The notes beneath the pieces are model-generated. The model did not search any database. It worked only from the letters and a program-made list of their open reading frames with translations, and was not told the origin of the DNA. The translations under genes and the position numbers were made by a program. From assembly GCA_027490925.1 (NCBI GenBank), contig JAIXXF010000022.1, forward strand, positions 1-64,000: a stretch of 64,000 nt of DNA. Reading direction: 5' to 3'. Positions 27,792 to 36,453 of the stretch are shown one piece after another. This DNA comes from Comamonadaceae bacterium (GTDB lineage: Bacteria; Pseudomonadota; Gammaproteobacteria; Burkholderiales; Burkholderiaceae_C). How positions within the stretch are numbered: position 1 is the first letter of the stretch; each line of letters starts with the position of its first letter.

Positions 27792-28493
27792 TCAAAGAAA
27801 TGACTTGATGTCGCTGTAGGCGCGGGTGCCTGCGCTACCCAGATCGATCTGGACACCGCCGCTGCCATTGCTCACCGCCTGCACCCGGCTGGCCGTCAAC
27901 GGGCTGGCAGGCACTGGCGTGTTGCCCACCGTGGCGCTGACGCGCAAGCGGTAGGTGCCGGGCGCGGCGGCTTGGCCGTCGGTCTTGAGCCCGTCCCAGC
28001 TGAAGCTGCGCACGCCGGCAGGCACGGGGCCCAGCGTCAGCGACCGCACCGTGGCGCCCGTGGCGTCGACGATGTCCACCGACACCGCATCGGCGGCGCT
28101 GGGGAGTTCCACCCCGCCCGTGGCAGGGCCGCTGCCCAGCGAGAGGCTGCTGCCCGAAACCAGCACCGAGCGGCCAGGCAGTTGGGTCGCCGACTGGGCC
28201 TGCAGACTGTTGAAGCTGGCCAGCAATGACGTCACTGTGGTGTTGAGCTTCTCGATGCCGCTGACGGTGTTGATTTGCGCGATCTGGCTGGTCATTTGCG
28301 CGTTGTCCATCGGGTTCAGCGGGTCCTGGCTCTTCATTTGTGCAACCAAGAGCTTCATGAAACGGTCTTGCTGCTCTGCGGCGCTGGTGCTGCCACTAGC
28401 GCTGTCCGCTGCCGCCGAAGCGGCGGCGGTGGAGGCCGCAGTGGCGCTGGCGGTGGACAAACCGAACGGGTTAGAGACGCTGCTGACGGCCAT
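27792..28493 (-). CDS. flgD: Flagellar hook cap protein FlgD
   Basis: Predicted 233 aa. The conserved N-terminal capping motif is FMKLLVAQMKSQDPLNPMDN, followed by MTSQIAQINTVSGIEKL. The C-terminal half has FlgD Ig-like and Tudor-like features (SFSWDGLKTDGQAAAPGTY). An unusually Ala/Ser-rich stretch fills residues about 14-38. It lies 24 bp before flgE. Confidence 0.97.
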   Translation of the reverse strand: MAVSSVSNPFGLSTASATAASTAAASAAADSASGSTSAAEQQDRFMKLLVAQMKSQDPLNPMDNAQMTSQIAQINTVSGIEKLNTTVTSLLASFNSLQAQSATQLPGRSVLVSGSSLSLGSGPATGGVELPSAADAVSVDIVDATGATVRSLTLGPVPAGVRSFSWDGLKTDGQAAAPGTYRLRVSATVGNTPVPASPLTASRVQAVSNGSGGVQIDLGSAGTRAYSDIKSFL

Positions 28494-28560
28494 GGGGTTC
28501 CTTGGGAGGGGCTGGGGTGCTGAGTCAGTGGGTGGTGGGAGGGCTCTGGTCAGGAACTGG

Positions 28561-28965
28561 TCACTGGCCCATCTGAAGCGTTTTGGACAACAGGGTGCGG
28601 GCGGTGTTCATCACCTCGACGTTGTTCTGGTACGAGCGGGAGGCCGAGATCATGTTGACCATCTCATCGACCACACTCACGTTGGAATGCGTGACGTAGC
28701 CCTCGGCGTCCGCCATTGGGTGGGCGGGCTCATGCACCCGGCGACCAGGGGTGGGGTCTTCGGAGATTCCGGTCACGGCCACGCCCGGTGTGGGGCTGCC
28801 GGGCACCGGCTGGGCCTGAAACGTCAGTTGCCGGGCCTTGTAGGCCTGGCCATCGGGGCCGGCCACCGAGTCGGCGTTGGCGAGGTTGCTGGCCACCACG
28901 TTGAGCCGTTTGCTCTGGGCCGACACCGCGCTGCCGGAAATGGCAAACACATCAAAGAGGGACAT
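28561..28965 (-). CDS. flgC: Flagellar proximal rod protein FlgC
   Basis: Predicted 134 aa. It starts MSLFDVFAISGSAVSAQSKR, has NVVASNLANADSV and ends with VDEMVNMISASRSYQNNVEV and NTARTLL, all typical of FlgC. It is 25 bp after flgB; a 67-bp gap to flgD holds no clear signal. Confidence 0.97.
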   Translation of the reverse strand: MSLFDVFAISGSAVSAQSKRLNVVASNLANADSVAGPDGQAYKARQLTFQAQPVPGSPTPGVAVTGISEDPTPGRRVHEPAHPMADAEGYVTHSNVSVVDEMVNMISASRSYQNNVEVMNTARTLLSKTLQMGQ

Positions 28966-28990
28966 GGGAGCTGCCTTTCTGTGTCAGGGC

Positions 28991-29401
28991 TCATTGGCCT
29001 GTGATGGCAGACAACATGGTGCGCACGTGGCCGTTGATGAAGCGCAGAGTGGCTTCGTAGCGCATCGCGTTGTCGGCAAAGTTGGCACGCTCCCGGTCGA
29101 GGTCGACCGTGTTGCCGTCGATGTTGGGCTGCTCTGCCGTGCGGAACACCACGGCGGCCGCGTCCCCGCCCGCCTCAGCCGTGGGCAGGTGCCCTGCCCG
29201 GGAAGCGATCAGTGTGGTGCCCAGGGAGCCGCCAGATCCGCCCTGCGCTTGGCGCAGCGCGCTGGCGAAGTCGATGTCTCGCGCCTTGAATCCTGGGGTG
29301 TCGGCGTTGGCGATGTTGCCCGCCAGCACCTGCTGACGTTGCGCCAAAAGCTCAAGTGTGCGGCCTTGGCGGTCGAGAACAGAGGTCAAGGGTGGCGTCA
29401 T
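28991..29401 (-). CDS. flgB: Flagellar proximal rod protein FlgB
   Basis: Predicted 136 aa. The axial motif LAGNIANADTPGFKARDIDF and the ending NFADNAMRYEATLRFING identify it. It is the first gene of the rod-hook operon, facing flgA across a 153-bp divergent region. No sigma-28 site of good quality is seen there, consistent with class II control (FlhDC in related bacteria, not present in this window). Confidence 0.97.
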   Translation of the reverse strand: MTPPLTSVLDRQGRTLELLAQRQQVLAGNIANADTPGFKARDIDFASALRQAQGGSGGSLGTTLIASRAGHLPTAEAGGDAAAVVFRTAEQPNIDGNTVDLDRERANFADNAMRYEATLRFINGHVRTMLSAITGQ

Positions 29402-29554
29402 GGTGGGGGACCGTTTGGGGTCGGAGGTTTGAAACGAGTATCGGCATCTGCCGTCGCCGCAAAGGCCAGAAAAGACGCCTGTTTGGGCGGCTTATCGACC
29501 ACCGGGTCAGCGTTCGGCCACCTACAGTGGGCGCTGTCCAATCCTCCGCAGACC

Positions 29555-30292
29555 ATGGCCGCCACACCCCTGCTCATCGCCCCTACACGCCCGTCCCAGC
29601 GTTGGCTGGCTGCCGCCTTGTTGGGTGGCGGCACGGCCCTGGCAACAGCCGTGCAAGCGGCGCCTGGCCTTATGACGGCCGAGGCACTCAAGGCGTACGC
29701 ACTTGAGCAGGCCCAGGCGGCGGTCAATGACCCCGCCATCCGGTTGGAGGTGCAACTGGGCATGCCAGACAACGCCCAGGCTGTGGCGCCCTGCTCGAGA
29801 ACCGAGCCTTTCGTGCCGCCGGGCGGGCGGCTGTGGGGCCGGTCGTCGGTGGGCGTGCGCTGTGTGGAGGGCGCGGCCTGGCGAGTGCTGTTCCCGGTGA
29901 CGGTGACGGCGTGGGGCCCCGCCTGGGTGGCCGCCACCCCGCTGCCCGCGGGCGCCACCGTGTCCGCCGCCGACCTGCGCGAAGCCGAGGTGGAACTCAC
30001 CCGCGAGCGCAACGGGCTGCCCAAAGGCCCCGAGCCGCTCCTGGGCAAGGTGCTGGTGCGACCGATGGCGGTCGGCCAGGCGGTGTCGCTTGACGCGGTG
30101 CGGGCGACCGCTGTGGTCAACGCGGGTGATGTCGTGAAGCTGCGGGTGCTGGGTGGCGGGTTTGCGGTGACCGCCGCTGGTCAATCGCTGGGCAGCGCGG
30201 CCGAAGGCCAGCCGGTCCGCGTCCGCACCGACTTTGGACGCACCGTGACAGGGGTGGCCCGGGCGGGCCGGATCGTCGACCTCCAGCCCTGA
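29555..30292 (+). CDS. flgA: Flagellar P-ring assembly chaperone FlgA
   Basis: Predicted 245 aa from the ATG at 29555; the frame is open far upstream only as antisense of flgB-C. A signal peptide (RWLAAALLGGGTALATAVQA) sends it to the periplasm. The C-terminal SAF-type domain is recognisable from GDVVKLRVLGGGFAVTAAGQ and EGQPVRVR. FlgA helps FlgI assemble into the P ring. Confidence 0.93.
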   Translation: MAATPLLIAPTRPSQRWLAAALLGGGTALATAVQAAPGLMTAEALKAYALEQAQAAVNDPAIRLEVQLGMPDNAQAVAPCSRTEPFVPPGGRLWGRSSVGVRCVEGAAWRVLFPVTVTAWGPAWVAATPLPAGATVSAADLREAEVELTRERNGLPKGPEPLLGKVLVRPMAVGQAVSLDAVRATAVVNAGDVVKLRVLGGGFAVTAAGQSLGSAAEGQPVRVRTDFGRTVTGVARAGRIVDLQP

Positions 30293-30344
30293 CCCCGCAT
30301 CATGGCCCACGCCTGGCCCGCTGACCGTTCCGCGCCCACAGGCC

Positions 30345-30371
30345 TACAGTTTCCAAAACCAATGCCGAAAA
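30345..30371 (+). promoter_or_regulatory. Sigma-28 promoter of flgM
   Basis: TACAGTTT (30345-30352), exactly 11 nt, GCCGAAAA (30364-30371). It matches TAAAGTTT-N11-GCCGATAA at all but two positions and lies 39 bp before the flgM start. Confidence 0.7.
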
Positions 30372-30410
30372 AAGTTCCTAAGATGAGTCAACGTCTGAAT
30401 GGAGCACTTC

Positions 30411-30704
30411 ATGAAAATCGGACCCCCCCCTGACATCGGCACGACCGCGCCCGACGCCGCCGTGCGCAGCAAGACCGCTGGCAAAGCCAACGCCACCAAC
30501 ACCACCGACTCTGTGGACCGTGTGGACCTGTCTGCCGCAGGCGCGCGCATTGGCGCTTCCAACCAAACCGTGGACTTTGACAGCGCCAAGGTCGACGCGA
30601 TCAAGGCGGCCATCAAGGAAGGCCGCTTCAAGGTCAACCCTGAGGTGATCTCAGACCGCCTGATCGCCGAGGCCAGCGCGCTGTTGCGCCCCCGCTCCTC
30701 CTGA
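30411..30704 (+). CDS. flgM: Anti-sigma-28 factor FlgM
   Basis: Predicted 97 aa from the ATG at 30411, which has GGAG six bases upstream; an ATG four codons earlier lacks such a site. The C-terminal half (VDFDSAKVDAIKAAIKEGRF, then VNPEVISDRLI) is the FliA-binding region. FlgM holds FliA inactive until it is exported through the finished hook. Its own sigma-28-type promoter suggests a feedback loop with FliA. Confidence 0.95.
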   Translation: MKIGPPPDIGTTAPDAAVRSKTAGKANATNTTDSVDRVDLSAAGARIGASNQTVDFDSAKVDAIKAAIKEGRFKVNPEVISDRLIAEASALLRPRSS

Positions 30705-30718
30705 ACCCATTCAACTGA

Positions 30719-31096
30719 ATGACCGCACCGAAGACCCTGGACCAATTGCTTGGCGCCGTTGAGCAGCTGCTGGACAGTCAGCACGGGTTGGCGCTGGACG
30801 GCGACGCCGACGCGATGCCGACGCTGAATGCGGACTTGTCAGCGCTCCTGGGCCAGCTGCTCGCCCACGCGGGCACGGCCGCCATGACGCGGCACCGCGC
30901 GCGCCTGGTCGCGATCCAGAAACAGGCGCTGTCGGTCGGTACCCTGCTCAACCGCCGCCAGTCGGATGTGCGCCGTGCCCTCGACGCGATGGGCCACCAC
31001 CACCGCGCAATCTCTGAGCTGCAGTCCCCCCGGGTGTACGCGCCCGCCGGGCTGCTGGTGTCCACACTGCACACCCGGGCTATGGGATCGGCCTGA
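30719..31096 (+). CDS. flgN: Flagellar export chaperone FlgN
   Basis: Predicted 125 aa, all-helical (LDQLLGAVEQLLDSQHGLAL at the N terminus; LNRRQSDVRRALDAMG later). FlgN escorts FlgK and FlgL to the export gate. It follows flgM by 14 bp, the usual flgMN arrangement. The family is divergent, so context carries much of the weight. Confidence 0.88.
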   Translation: MTAPKTLDQLLGAVEQLLDSQHGLALDGDADAMPTLNADLSALLGQLLAHAGTAAMTRHRARLVAIQKQALSVGTLLNRRQSDVRRALDAMGHHHRAISELQSPRVYAPAGLLVSTLHTRAMGSA

Positions 31097-31124
31097 GCGC
31101 ACCGCACCCGGCCGCCATCCTGAC

Positions 31125-31193
31125 TTAATTCAATGCATTTTTGATAGCGTTATAGCCAATAATCACGTGGGCTAGAGGTCTAAAAGACTCAAA
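31125..31193. repeat. Comamonadaceae-type dispersed intergenic repeat
   Basis: An AT-richer island with TTTTTGATAGCGTTATAGCC, then GGGCTAGAGGTCTAAAAGAC. From memory it resembles a repeat (…TTTTGATAGC… …GGGCTAGAGGNC…) found between genes in many Comamonadaceae genomes. Only one copy is noticed in this window. Confidence 0.5.
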
Positions 31194-31220
31194 ATCTCCG
31201 AAGAGACGGCCCCACAAGCA

Positions 31221-31245
31221 AAAAAGCCCCTTTTTGGGGCTTTTT
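31221..31245. terminator. Bidirectional terminator between flgN and fliA
   Basis: AAAAAGCCCC, TTTTT loop, GGGGCTTTTT. It has a T-run on both strands and lies between the convergent flgN (plus) and fliA (minus) transcripts. Confidence 0.85.
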
Positions 31246-31311
31246 GCATGGTGCGGTGTCACCTGTGCCAGCGCTGGCTGCGGCCCACCACGCGGGCCAC
31301 CAGGCACAGGG

Positions 31312-32025
31312 TCACCACTCTTTCAGGCGCGAGCGCAAGCGGGCGACCGCCTGGCTGTGCAACTGGCACACGCGCGATTCGGTCACGCCCAGCACGGCGG
31401 CGATTTCTTTCAGGTTCATGTCGTGCTCGTAATACATGCTCATGATGTACTGCTCCCGCTCCGGCAGGTGGGTGATGGCGTCGACCAGCGCCTGTCGAAA
31501 GCGGTGGTCGGTGAGTTGGTCCACCGGGTCGGCGCTTTCATCGGTCAGGTGGCGGTCAAGGTAGCTGGACTCGCCGTCCTCGGCGTCGTAATCCCCGATG
31601 TAGACCAACTGCGCGCCGCGCACGTCGGTCAGCATGTCGTGGTAGTGCTCGAGGGAGACCTTCAGCTCGGCAGCGATCTCGGTGTCCTTGGGCGCTCGGC
31701 GCAGTTTCTGCTCCAGCTTGTGCACCGCGTCGGCGATGCTCCGCTGGCTTTTACGCACCGAGCGGGGCACCCAGTCGGCGCCGCGCAGTTCGTCCAGCAT
31801 GGCACCGCGCACCCTCAGCATGGCAAAGGTCTCGAACTCGGCGCCGTGGCCTTGTTCGTAGCGCTGCATCGCGTCCATCAGGCCGATGGTGCCCGCTTGA
31901 ATCAAGTCGTCGAGTTCCACGTTGGCGGGCAAACGGCCAATCATTTTGGAGGCCTGACGGCGCACCATGGGCAGGTATTGCTCGATGCCAGTGGTGCGTT
32001 GCAGGGTGCCTTTGGCGGTGTACAT
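31312..32025 (-). CDS. fliA: Flagellar sigma factor FliA (sigma-28)
   Basis: Predicted 237 aa from the ATG at 32025, which has GGAG nine bases upstream; the ATG at 32043 has none. Region 2 is seen in VELDDLIQAGTIGLMDAMQR, region 3 in RSVRKSQRSIADAVHKLEQK, and the region 4 helix-turn-helix in MNLKEIAAVLGVTESRVCQL. It directs class III flagellar and chemotaxis transcription. It is the last gene of the motA-to-fliA block, about 20 bp after flhG. Confidence 0.98.
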   Translation of the reverse strand: MYTAKGTLQRTTGIEQYLPMVRRQASKMIGRLPANVELDDLIQAGTIGLMDAMQRYEQGHGAEFETFAMLRVRGAMLDELRGADWVPRSVRKSQRSIADAVHKLEQKLRRAPKDTEIAAELKVSLEHYHDMLTDVRGAQLVYIGDYDAEDGESSYLDRHLTDESADPVDQLTDHRFRQALVDAITHLPEREQYIMSMYYEHDMNLKEIAAVLGVTESRVCQLHSQAVARLRSRLKEW

Positions 32026-32046
32026 CGTATGGTTCTCCAACATGAA

Positions 32047-32802
32047 TCAGTGCCTGAACACAGGGGTGGATGCGGTGTCCAGCAGCGACTGGGCCAGCCG
32101 CTCCAGGGCTGCGTGGGCGGTGGCGCCACCCACAGCGGGTATCCAACCGGCGAGCGACACGCCCGCGTTCAGAAAGGTCCGGGCGGCGTCGGCCAACCGT
32201 GCGTGCACGGCCATGGCCTGCGCCGGATCGGCTGCGCCACGCAGTGCCAGCGCAAACTGGCTGTAGCCAAAGTCGGCCGACAACTGTTTGATGACGGCGT
32301 AGGCTTGCTGCACGCCCTGCGGCCCAGCGTCGGCCACCATCACCGGCACGGTGCTATGGGGCGATGTCAGCGACGCCAGTTCGCCTGCAGGCATGGCCAG
32401 CAGCAGCACCTCGAATCCATGGGACAGGTCGGCGAAACCGCGCAACAGGTCTTGTGGCGCACCGCCGTTGGCCACGAAGGCGTCCAGCCCGGCGTCGGCC
32501 CGGACCAGGCTCACGCCCTCGCGGGTCACGCACGCCACTTCGTCAAAGCGGTGAGCGCCCGACAGCAGGTCCATCAACTCGCGGGCGGGTCGGGTAACAC
32601 CCAATGCCCGCGCCACCTCGCCGCCACTGGCGTCGATCACCAGCGCGCGCGACCCAAGGCTGTGCAGGGTGCGGGCCACCTGACCCACCCAAGCACTGGC
32701 CTGGGCATCGCGTGGGCTGAGGGGGAAAGCCATCAAATGGAGTGCGGAGCGGCCCATCAGCCGACGCAGCCCGGCGGCCTGGTCGTGACCCGCGTCAAGC
32801 AT
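32047..32802 (-). CDS. flhG: FlhG-like (MinD family) protein lacking a Walker A motif
   Basis: Predicted 251 aa, placed between flhF and fliA exactly where flhG (fleN, ylxH) belongs, and overlapping flhF by 8 bases. Normal FlhG is a P-loop ATPase that limits flagellar number. Here the expected KGGVGKT-type loop is replaced by FPLSPRDAQASAWVGQVART (residues about 26-45); only the following strand LVIDASGGEVARALG keeps family character (DADLGLAN in typical members). The downstream fold, for example GLDAFVANGG and FEVLLLAMPAGEL, is preserved. It may have lost ATP-dependent dimerisation. Length is a little short compared with about 270-300 aa. Alternative starts are Met16 and Met24. Confidence 0.75.
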   Translation of the reverse strand: MLDAGHDQAAGLRRLMGRSALHLMAFPLSPRDAQASAWVGQVARTLHSLGSRALVIDASGGEVARALGVTRPARELMDLLSGAHRFDEVACVTREGVSLVRADAGLDAFVANGGAPQDLLRGFADLSHGFEVLLLAMPAGELASLTSPHSTVPVMVADAGPQGVQQAYAVIKQLSADFGYSQFALALRGAADPAQAMAVHARLADAARTFLNAGVSLAGWIPAVGGATAHAALERLAQSLLDTASTPVFRH

Positions 32803-34372
32803 GGCGGCCTTCGGAGGCGGCAGTGCCCATCCAAGCGATTTCGGGGGCAGTCATCACCAGGCCCAGCTCGCTGTCGTCGGTGGTGAAGACCGATGCCGGG
32901 CGGCTTTGCAGCGCCTTTTGCACCAGCAACTGCGGGCGGGCGCTGTGCCAGTCTTCCGGCACCCGCTGGCCGTTGGCAAAGCCTTCCACCTTCAGGTGGC
33001 GGCGCACCACCACGTCGATCGCGCCGCCAGTTTTCACGGCTTCGTCGAGCTTGGTGAGCACACACCGTGTTCCAGTGCCCTGCCCGTACGCCTGCACCAC
33101 TTCGTCCAAGGTCTCGGCTTGCGCCGCGGCGTTGAGGACCAGCAAGCGGGTCACCTTGTGGCTGGGCAAGGCGGCGAACAGTTCTGCCAGGCGCTGGTCC
33201 CGCTGGCTGGCGCCCAGGGTGTCGATCAAAACCAACTGTTTTTTCTCGAACAAATCCAACAGGTCGGCCAAAGACGCGGCGTCGCGGGCGGTGTGGACCG
33301 GGATGTTGAGCAAACGGCCAAATGCACGCAACTGGTCAGACGCCGCCATTCGGTAGGTGTCCATGGTGATCAAACCGACCGCGGCCGCACCGTGCTTGAG
33401 CGCAAACCCGGCGGCGATCTTGGCGGTGGTGGTGGTCTTGCCCACACCCGTCGGGCCGACCAGCGCGAACACGCCGCCCGCATTCAGGATGGACTCTTTC
33501 TCCGGTACGCAGTGCAGGTTGTGCGAGACCACGTCTTTGAGCCACTGGCTGGCGTCGGTGTCGGAGCCGCTGCGCTCGCTGGGCAGGCGGTTGACCATGT
33601 GGCGCGCCAGTGCGGGAGAAAAACCGTTGTTGAGCATCAAGCGCAGCAACTGGGTTTGCACCGGGCTGCGGCGCACGTTGTCAAACCATGACAAAGACGA
33701 CAACTGCGATGAAATCATGCTGCGCATGGACTTGAGCTCGTCCATCAAGACTTGGCCGGCATCGAACGCGGGCGCCGCAGGGGTGGACGCCACCGGCTCA
33801 GACGACTGGTCGGCCGACAGCCGCGAAGCGGCAGGCACAGGGCCTGGGCCCGTGGCGTTGAAAGACGCCGAGGGCGGCACGGCTTGCGCGGCCACCGGCA
33901 TGGTGGCGGCCAGCGTTTCGGCAGCAAACTGGCCCAAAGCCGGTACCGCCCGCAACACAGGGGCAGGCGCCGACACGAAGGCGGGTGCAGCGGCGGGCGT
34001 CACCACCGCGGCGCTGTGGGTCGTATGAGCTCCGTAGGAGGCGTTTGGGCGCGACGCAGCGGGACGGGTTGCAGACGGCGGGCCCACGCCGTCAGGCGAC
34101 TCGACCTGCTGCTTTTGGCGTTCTCTGACAAAGGTCTCAAACGACACGGTGCTCATCGGCTCGACCTTGGGGCGACTGACCGCCGCCCGGGCCACCGACG
34201 GTGTGCTGGGCATGGCATGGGCGTCAGGCAGGTCGGAACCCGGAATGGCCAAGATTTCCACGCCGCTGGGGATGGGGCGATTGGACAGCACCACCGCGTG
34301 CTCGCCCAAGGTGGCTCTGACCTTGGCAATGGCTTCGCGGGCGTTTTTGCCGGTGAACCGTTGGACATTCAT
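32795..34372 (-). CDS. flhF: Flagellar SRP-like GTPase FlhF
   Basis: Predicted 525 aa. The N-terminal B domain (MNVQRFTGKNAREAIAKVRA) is followed by a long Pro/Ala-rich linker and the NG GTPase domain with G1 GPTGVGKTTTTAKIA and a G3 site reading DTLGASQRD (DTAGMSQRD in many homologues). FlhF marks the pole for flagellar assembly, so polar flagella are expected. It overlaps flhA and flhG. Confidence 0.96.
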   Translation of the reverse strand: MNVQRFTGKNAREAIAKVRATLGEHAVVLSNRPIPSGVEILAIPGSDLPDAHAMPSTPSVARAAVSRPKVEPMSTVSFETFVRERQKQQVESPDGVGPPSATRPAASRPNASYGAHTTHSAAVVTPAAAPAFVSAPAPVLRAVPALGQFAAETLAATMPVAAQAVPPSASFNATGPGPVPAASRLSADQSSEPVASTPAAPAFDAGQVLMDELKSMRSMISSQLSSLSWFDNVRRSPVQTQLLRLMLNNGFSPALARHMVNRLPSERSGSDTDASQWLKDVVSHNLHCVPEKESILNAGGVFALVGPTGVGKTTTTAKIAAGFALKHGAAAVGLITMDTYRMAASDQLRAFGRLLNIPVHTARDAASLADLLDLFEKKQLVLIDTLGASQRDQRLAELFAALPSHKVTRLLVLNAAAQAETLDEVVQAYGQGTGTRCVLTKLDEAVKTGGAIDVVVRRHLKVEGFANGQRVPEDWHSARPQLLVQKALQSRPASVFTTDDSELGLVMTAPEIAWMGTAASEGRHA

Positions 34373-36453
34373 GCAGGGGCTCCAATCACTCGGTGGATGC
34401 GGATGGTGTGGGTGCGCGGCACTTCAGAATGGGCCAGCACATGCAAGCGCGACGCGGCACGGCGCAACAGGCGCGACAGCGGTACCCGGATGCGGTCAGG
34501 CACCAGCAGGCAGGCAGGCACACCGGCTTCCTCTTGCAGCTTGGCGGCCTCGGCAGCTTGTTCGGTCAGCAGGTCAGCGATCGATGGGTCGAGCGGCACT
34601 TGGGCGCCAGGCGACAGCGCTTGCACCAGCAATTGCTCCAGACCGGGTTCGACAGCGATCACCCCCAGCTCTCGCACGGAGCCATAGAGGTTCTGCACAA
34701 AGGCGGGGGACAGGCCCACGCGCAACTCGCGCGTCAGCTCGATGACGTCTTGGGTCACAGTGCCAAACTCCGCGAACAGCTCCAAGATGCCACGCAAATC
34801 ACGGATGTGGATGGATTCGTCCAGCAGATTGCGCAGCACCTTCTGAACCGTCCCCAGGGGCAGCAGCTTGGGCACCACGTCGTCCACCAAACCCGGGGTG
34901 AACTTGCGGGCATGGTCCATCAGCATCTGCACCTCGGCCCGACCCAACAACGCGGCGGCGTTGGTCTGCATGATGTGGTTCAGGTGGGTGGCGATCACCG
35001 TGGCGGCGTCCACCACGGTGTAGCCCGCGGCTTGGGCCTGTTCGCGCACCCGCTGCTCCACCCATACGGCTTGTAGGCCAAAGGCCGGGTCGGTGGTGGG
35101 GGTGCCGATCAGCGGCACGTTGATGTGGCCTGGGTTGATGGCCATGTACATGCCGGTTTGGGCCTGGCCTTCGCCGACCACTACGCCCTTTAGCAACAGG
35201 CGGTAGGCCGATGGGTGCAGTTCCAGGTTGTCGCGGATGTGAACGGCCGGGGGCAGGAAACCCACTTCGGCCGCGAACTTCTTGCGCACGCCCTTGATGC
35301 GCTGCAGCAGGTCGCCGCCCTGGTTTTTATCGACCAGCGCGATCAGGCGGTAGCCCACTTCCAGGCACATCACGTCCACCGGCAGCACGTCGTCCCAAGT
35401 GGCCTCTGCGCCAGGTGCAGGCGGCGGGGGCGCTTGCTTCGCCACCAACGCACGCTTGTCGGCCTGTTGGGTCAGCCAATAAGCTGCGCCACCGAACATG
35501 GCCGCCAGCAACAAGAATGCGAAGTGCGGCATGCCCGGTACCAGCCCCAACATACCGATCATCACAGCGGTCAGCCCAAGCGCCCGGGGCATGTGAAAAA
35601 GCTGACCAGCGATCTGACGGCCGATATCGTCCTCGCCCACGCGGGAAACGATCAGGCCTGCCGCCACCGAGATCACCAGCGCGGGGACCTGGGCGACCAG
35701 CCCATCACCAATGGCCAGCAGCGCGTAGTTGTTGATGGCAGCAGAAAAACCCATGCCGTGCTGCAACATGCCAATGGCCAGACCGCCCAGCAGGTTGATG
35801 AACAGGATCAAGATGCCCGCAATGGCATCACCGCGAACGAACTTGGAAGCACCGTCCATCGAGCCGTAGAACTCGGCCTCCTGGGTCACCTCCAGGCGAC
35901 GGCGGCGGGCTTCCTTCTCATCGAGGCTGCCCGCCGCCAGATCGGCGTCGATGGCCATTTGTTTGCCTGGCATCGCGTCCAGCGCGAACCGGGCCGATAC
36001 CTCGGCGATGCGGCCCGCACCCTTGGTGATCACCACGAAGTTGATCACCGTCAGGATGGCGAACACCACGATGCCAACCGCCAGGCTGCCGCCGATCATG
36101 AATTCGGCAAAGGACTCGATCACATGCCCGGCGGCGGCTGTGCCCGTGTGGCCATTCATCAGCACCGCGCGGGTGGACGCCACGTTCAGCGCCAGCCGCA
36201 GCAAGGTGGTGACCAGCAAGACGCTGGGAAAGCTGGCGAAATCCAGTGTGCGCTTGGTATAGCTGGACACGATCAGCACCACCAGGGCCACCGCGATGTT
36301 CAGGCTGAACATCAGGTCCAGCAGCAGCGGCGGCACCGGCACCAGCATCATCGCCAGGATGAGCAGGATCAGCGCGGGCGCGCCCAGCGCGCGGCCGTCG
36401 GGCAGGCGGCGCCACAGCGCCATGACGGGGGTGGGGTTAGCGGATTCGCTCAC
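34369..36453 (-). CDS. flhA: Flagellar type III export gate protein FlhA
   Basis: Predicted 694 aa. The N-terminal half holds about eight membrane helices with conserved loops (LRLALNVASTRAVLMNGHTG-type segment and VITKGAGRIAEVSARFALDA); the C-terminal cytoplasmic ring domain binds chaperone-subunit complexes (FTPGLVDDVVPKLLPLGTVQ). It couples the proton motive force to export. Four-base overlaps with flhB and flhF suggest translational coupling. Confidence 0.98.
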   Translation of the reverse strand: MSESANPTPVMALWRRLPDGRALGAPALILLILAMMLVPVPPLLLDLMFSLNIAVALVVLIVSSYTKRTLDFASFPSVLLVTTLLRLALNVASTRAVLMNGHTGTAAAGHVIESFAEFMIGGSLAVGIVVFAILTVINFVVITKGAGRIAEVSARFALDAMPGKQMAIDADLAAGSLDEKEARRRRLEVTQEAEFYGSMDGASKFVRGDAIAGILILFINLLGGLAIGMLQHGMGFSAAINNYALLAIGDGLVAQVPALVISVAAGLIVSRVGEDDIGRQIAGQLFHMPRALGLTAVMIGMLGLVPGMPHFAFLLLAAMFGGAAYWLTQQADKRALVAKQAPPPPAPGAEATWDDVLPVDVMCLEVGYRLIALVDKNQGGDLLQRIKGVRKKFAAEVGFLPPAVHIRDNLELHPSAYRLLLKGVVVGEGQAQTGMYMAINPGHINVPLIGTPTTDPAFGLQAVWVEQRVREQAQAAGYTVVDAATVIATHLNHIMQTNAAALLGRAEVQMLMDHARKFTPGLVDDVVPKLLPLGTVQKVLRNLLDESIHIRDLRGILELFAEFGTVTQDVIELTRELRVGLSPAFVQNLYGSVRELGVIAVEPGLEQLLVQALSPGAQVPLDPSIADLLTEQAAEAAKLQEEAGVPACLLVPDRIRVPLSRLLRRAASRLHVLAHSEVPRTHTIRIHRVIGAPA

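Noticed and set aside
29402-29554. A GCCGATAC box on the minus strand before flgB as a sigma-28 promoter
   Set aside because: No -35 resembling TAAAG is found at the required distance, and flgB is expected to be class II.
31234-32886. Open frame of 550 codons on the plus strand
   Set aside because: Antisense to fliA and flhG, rich in Gln, His and Gly with no domain; a codon-bias shadow.
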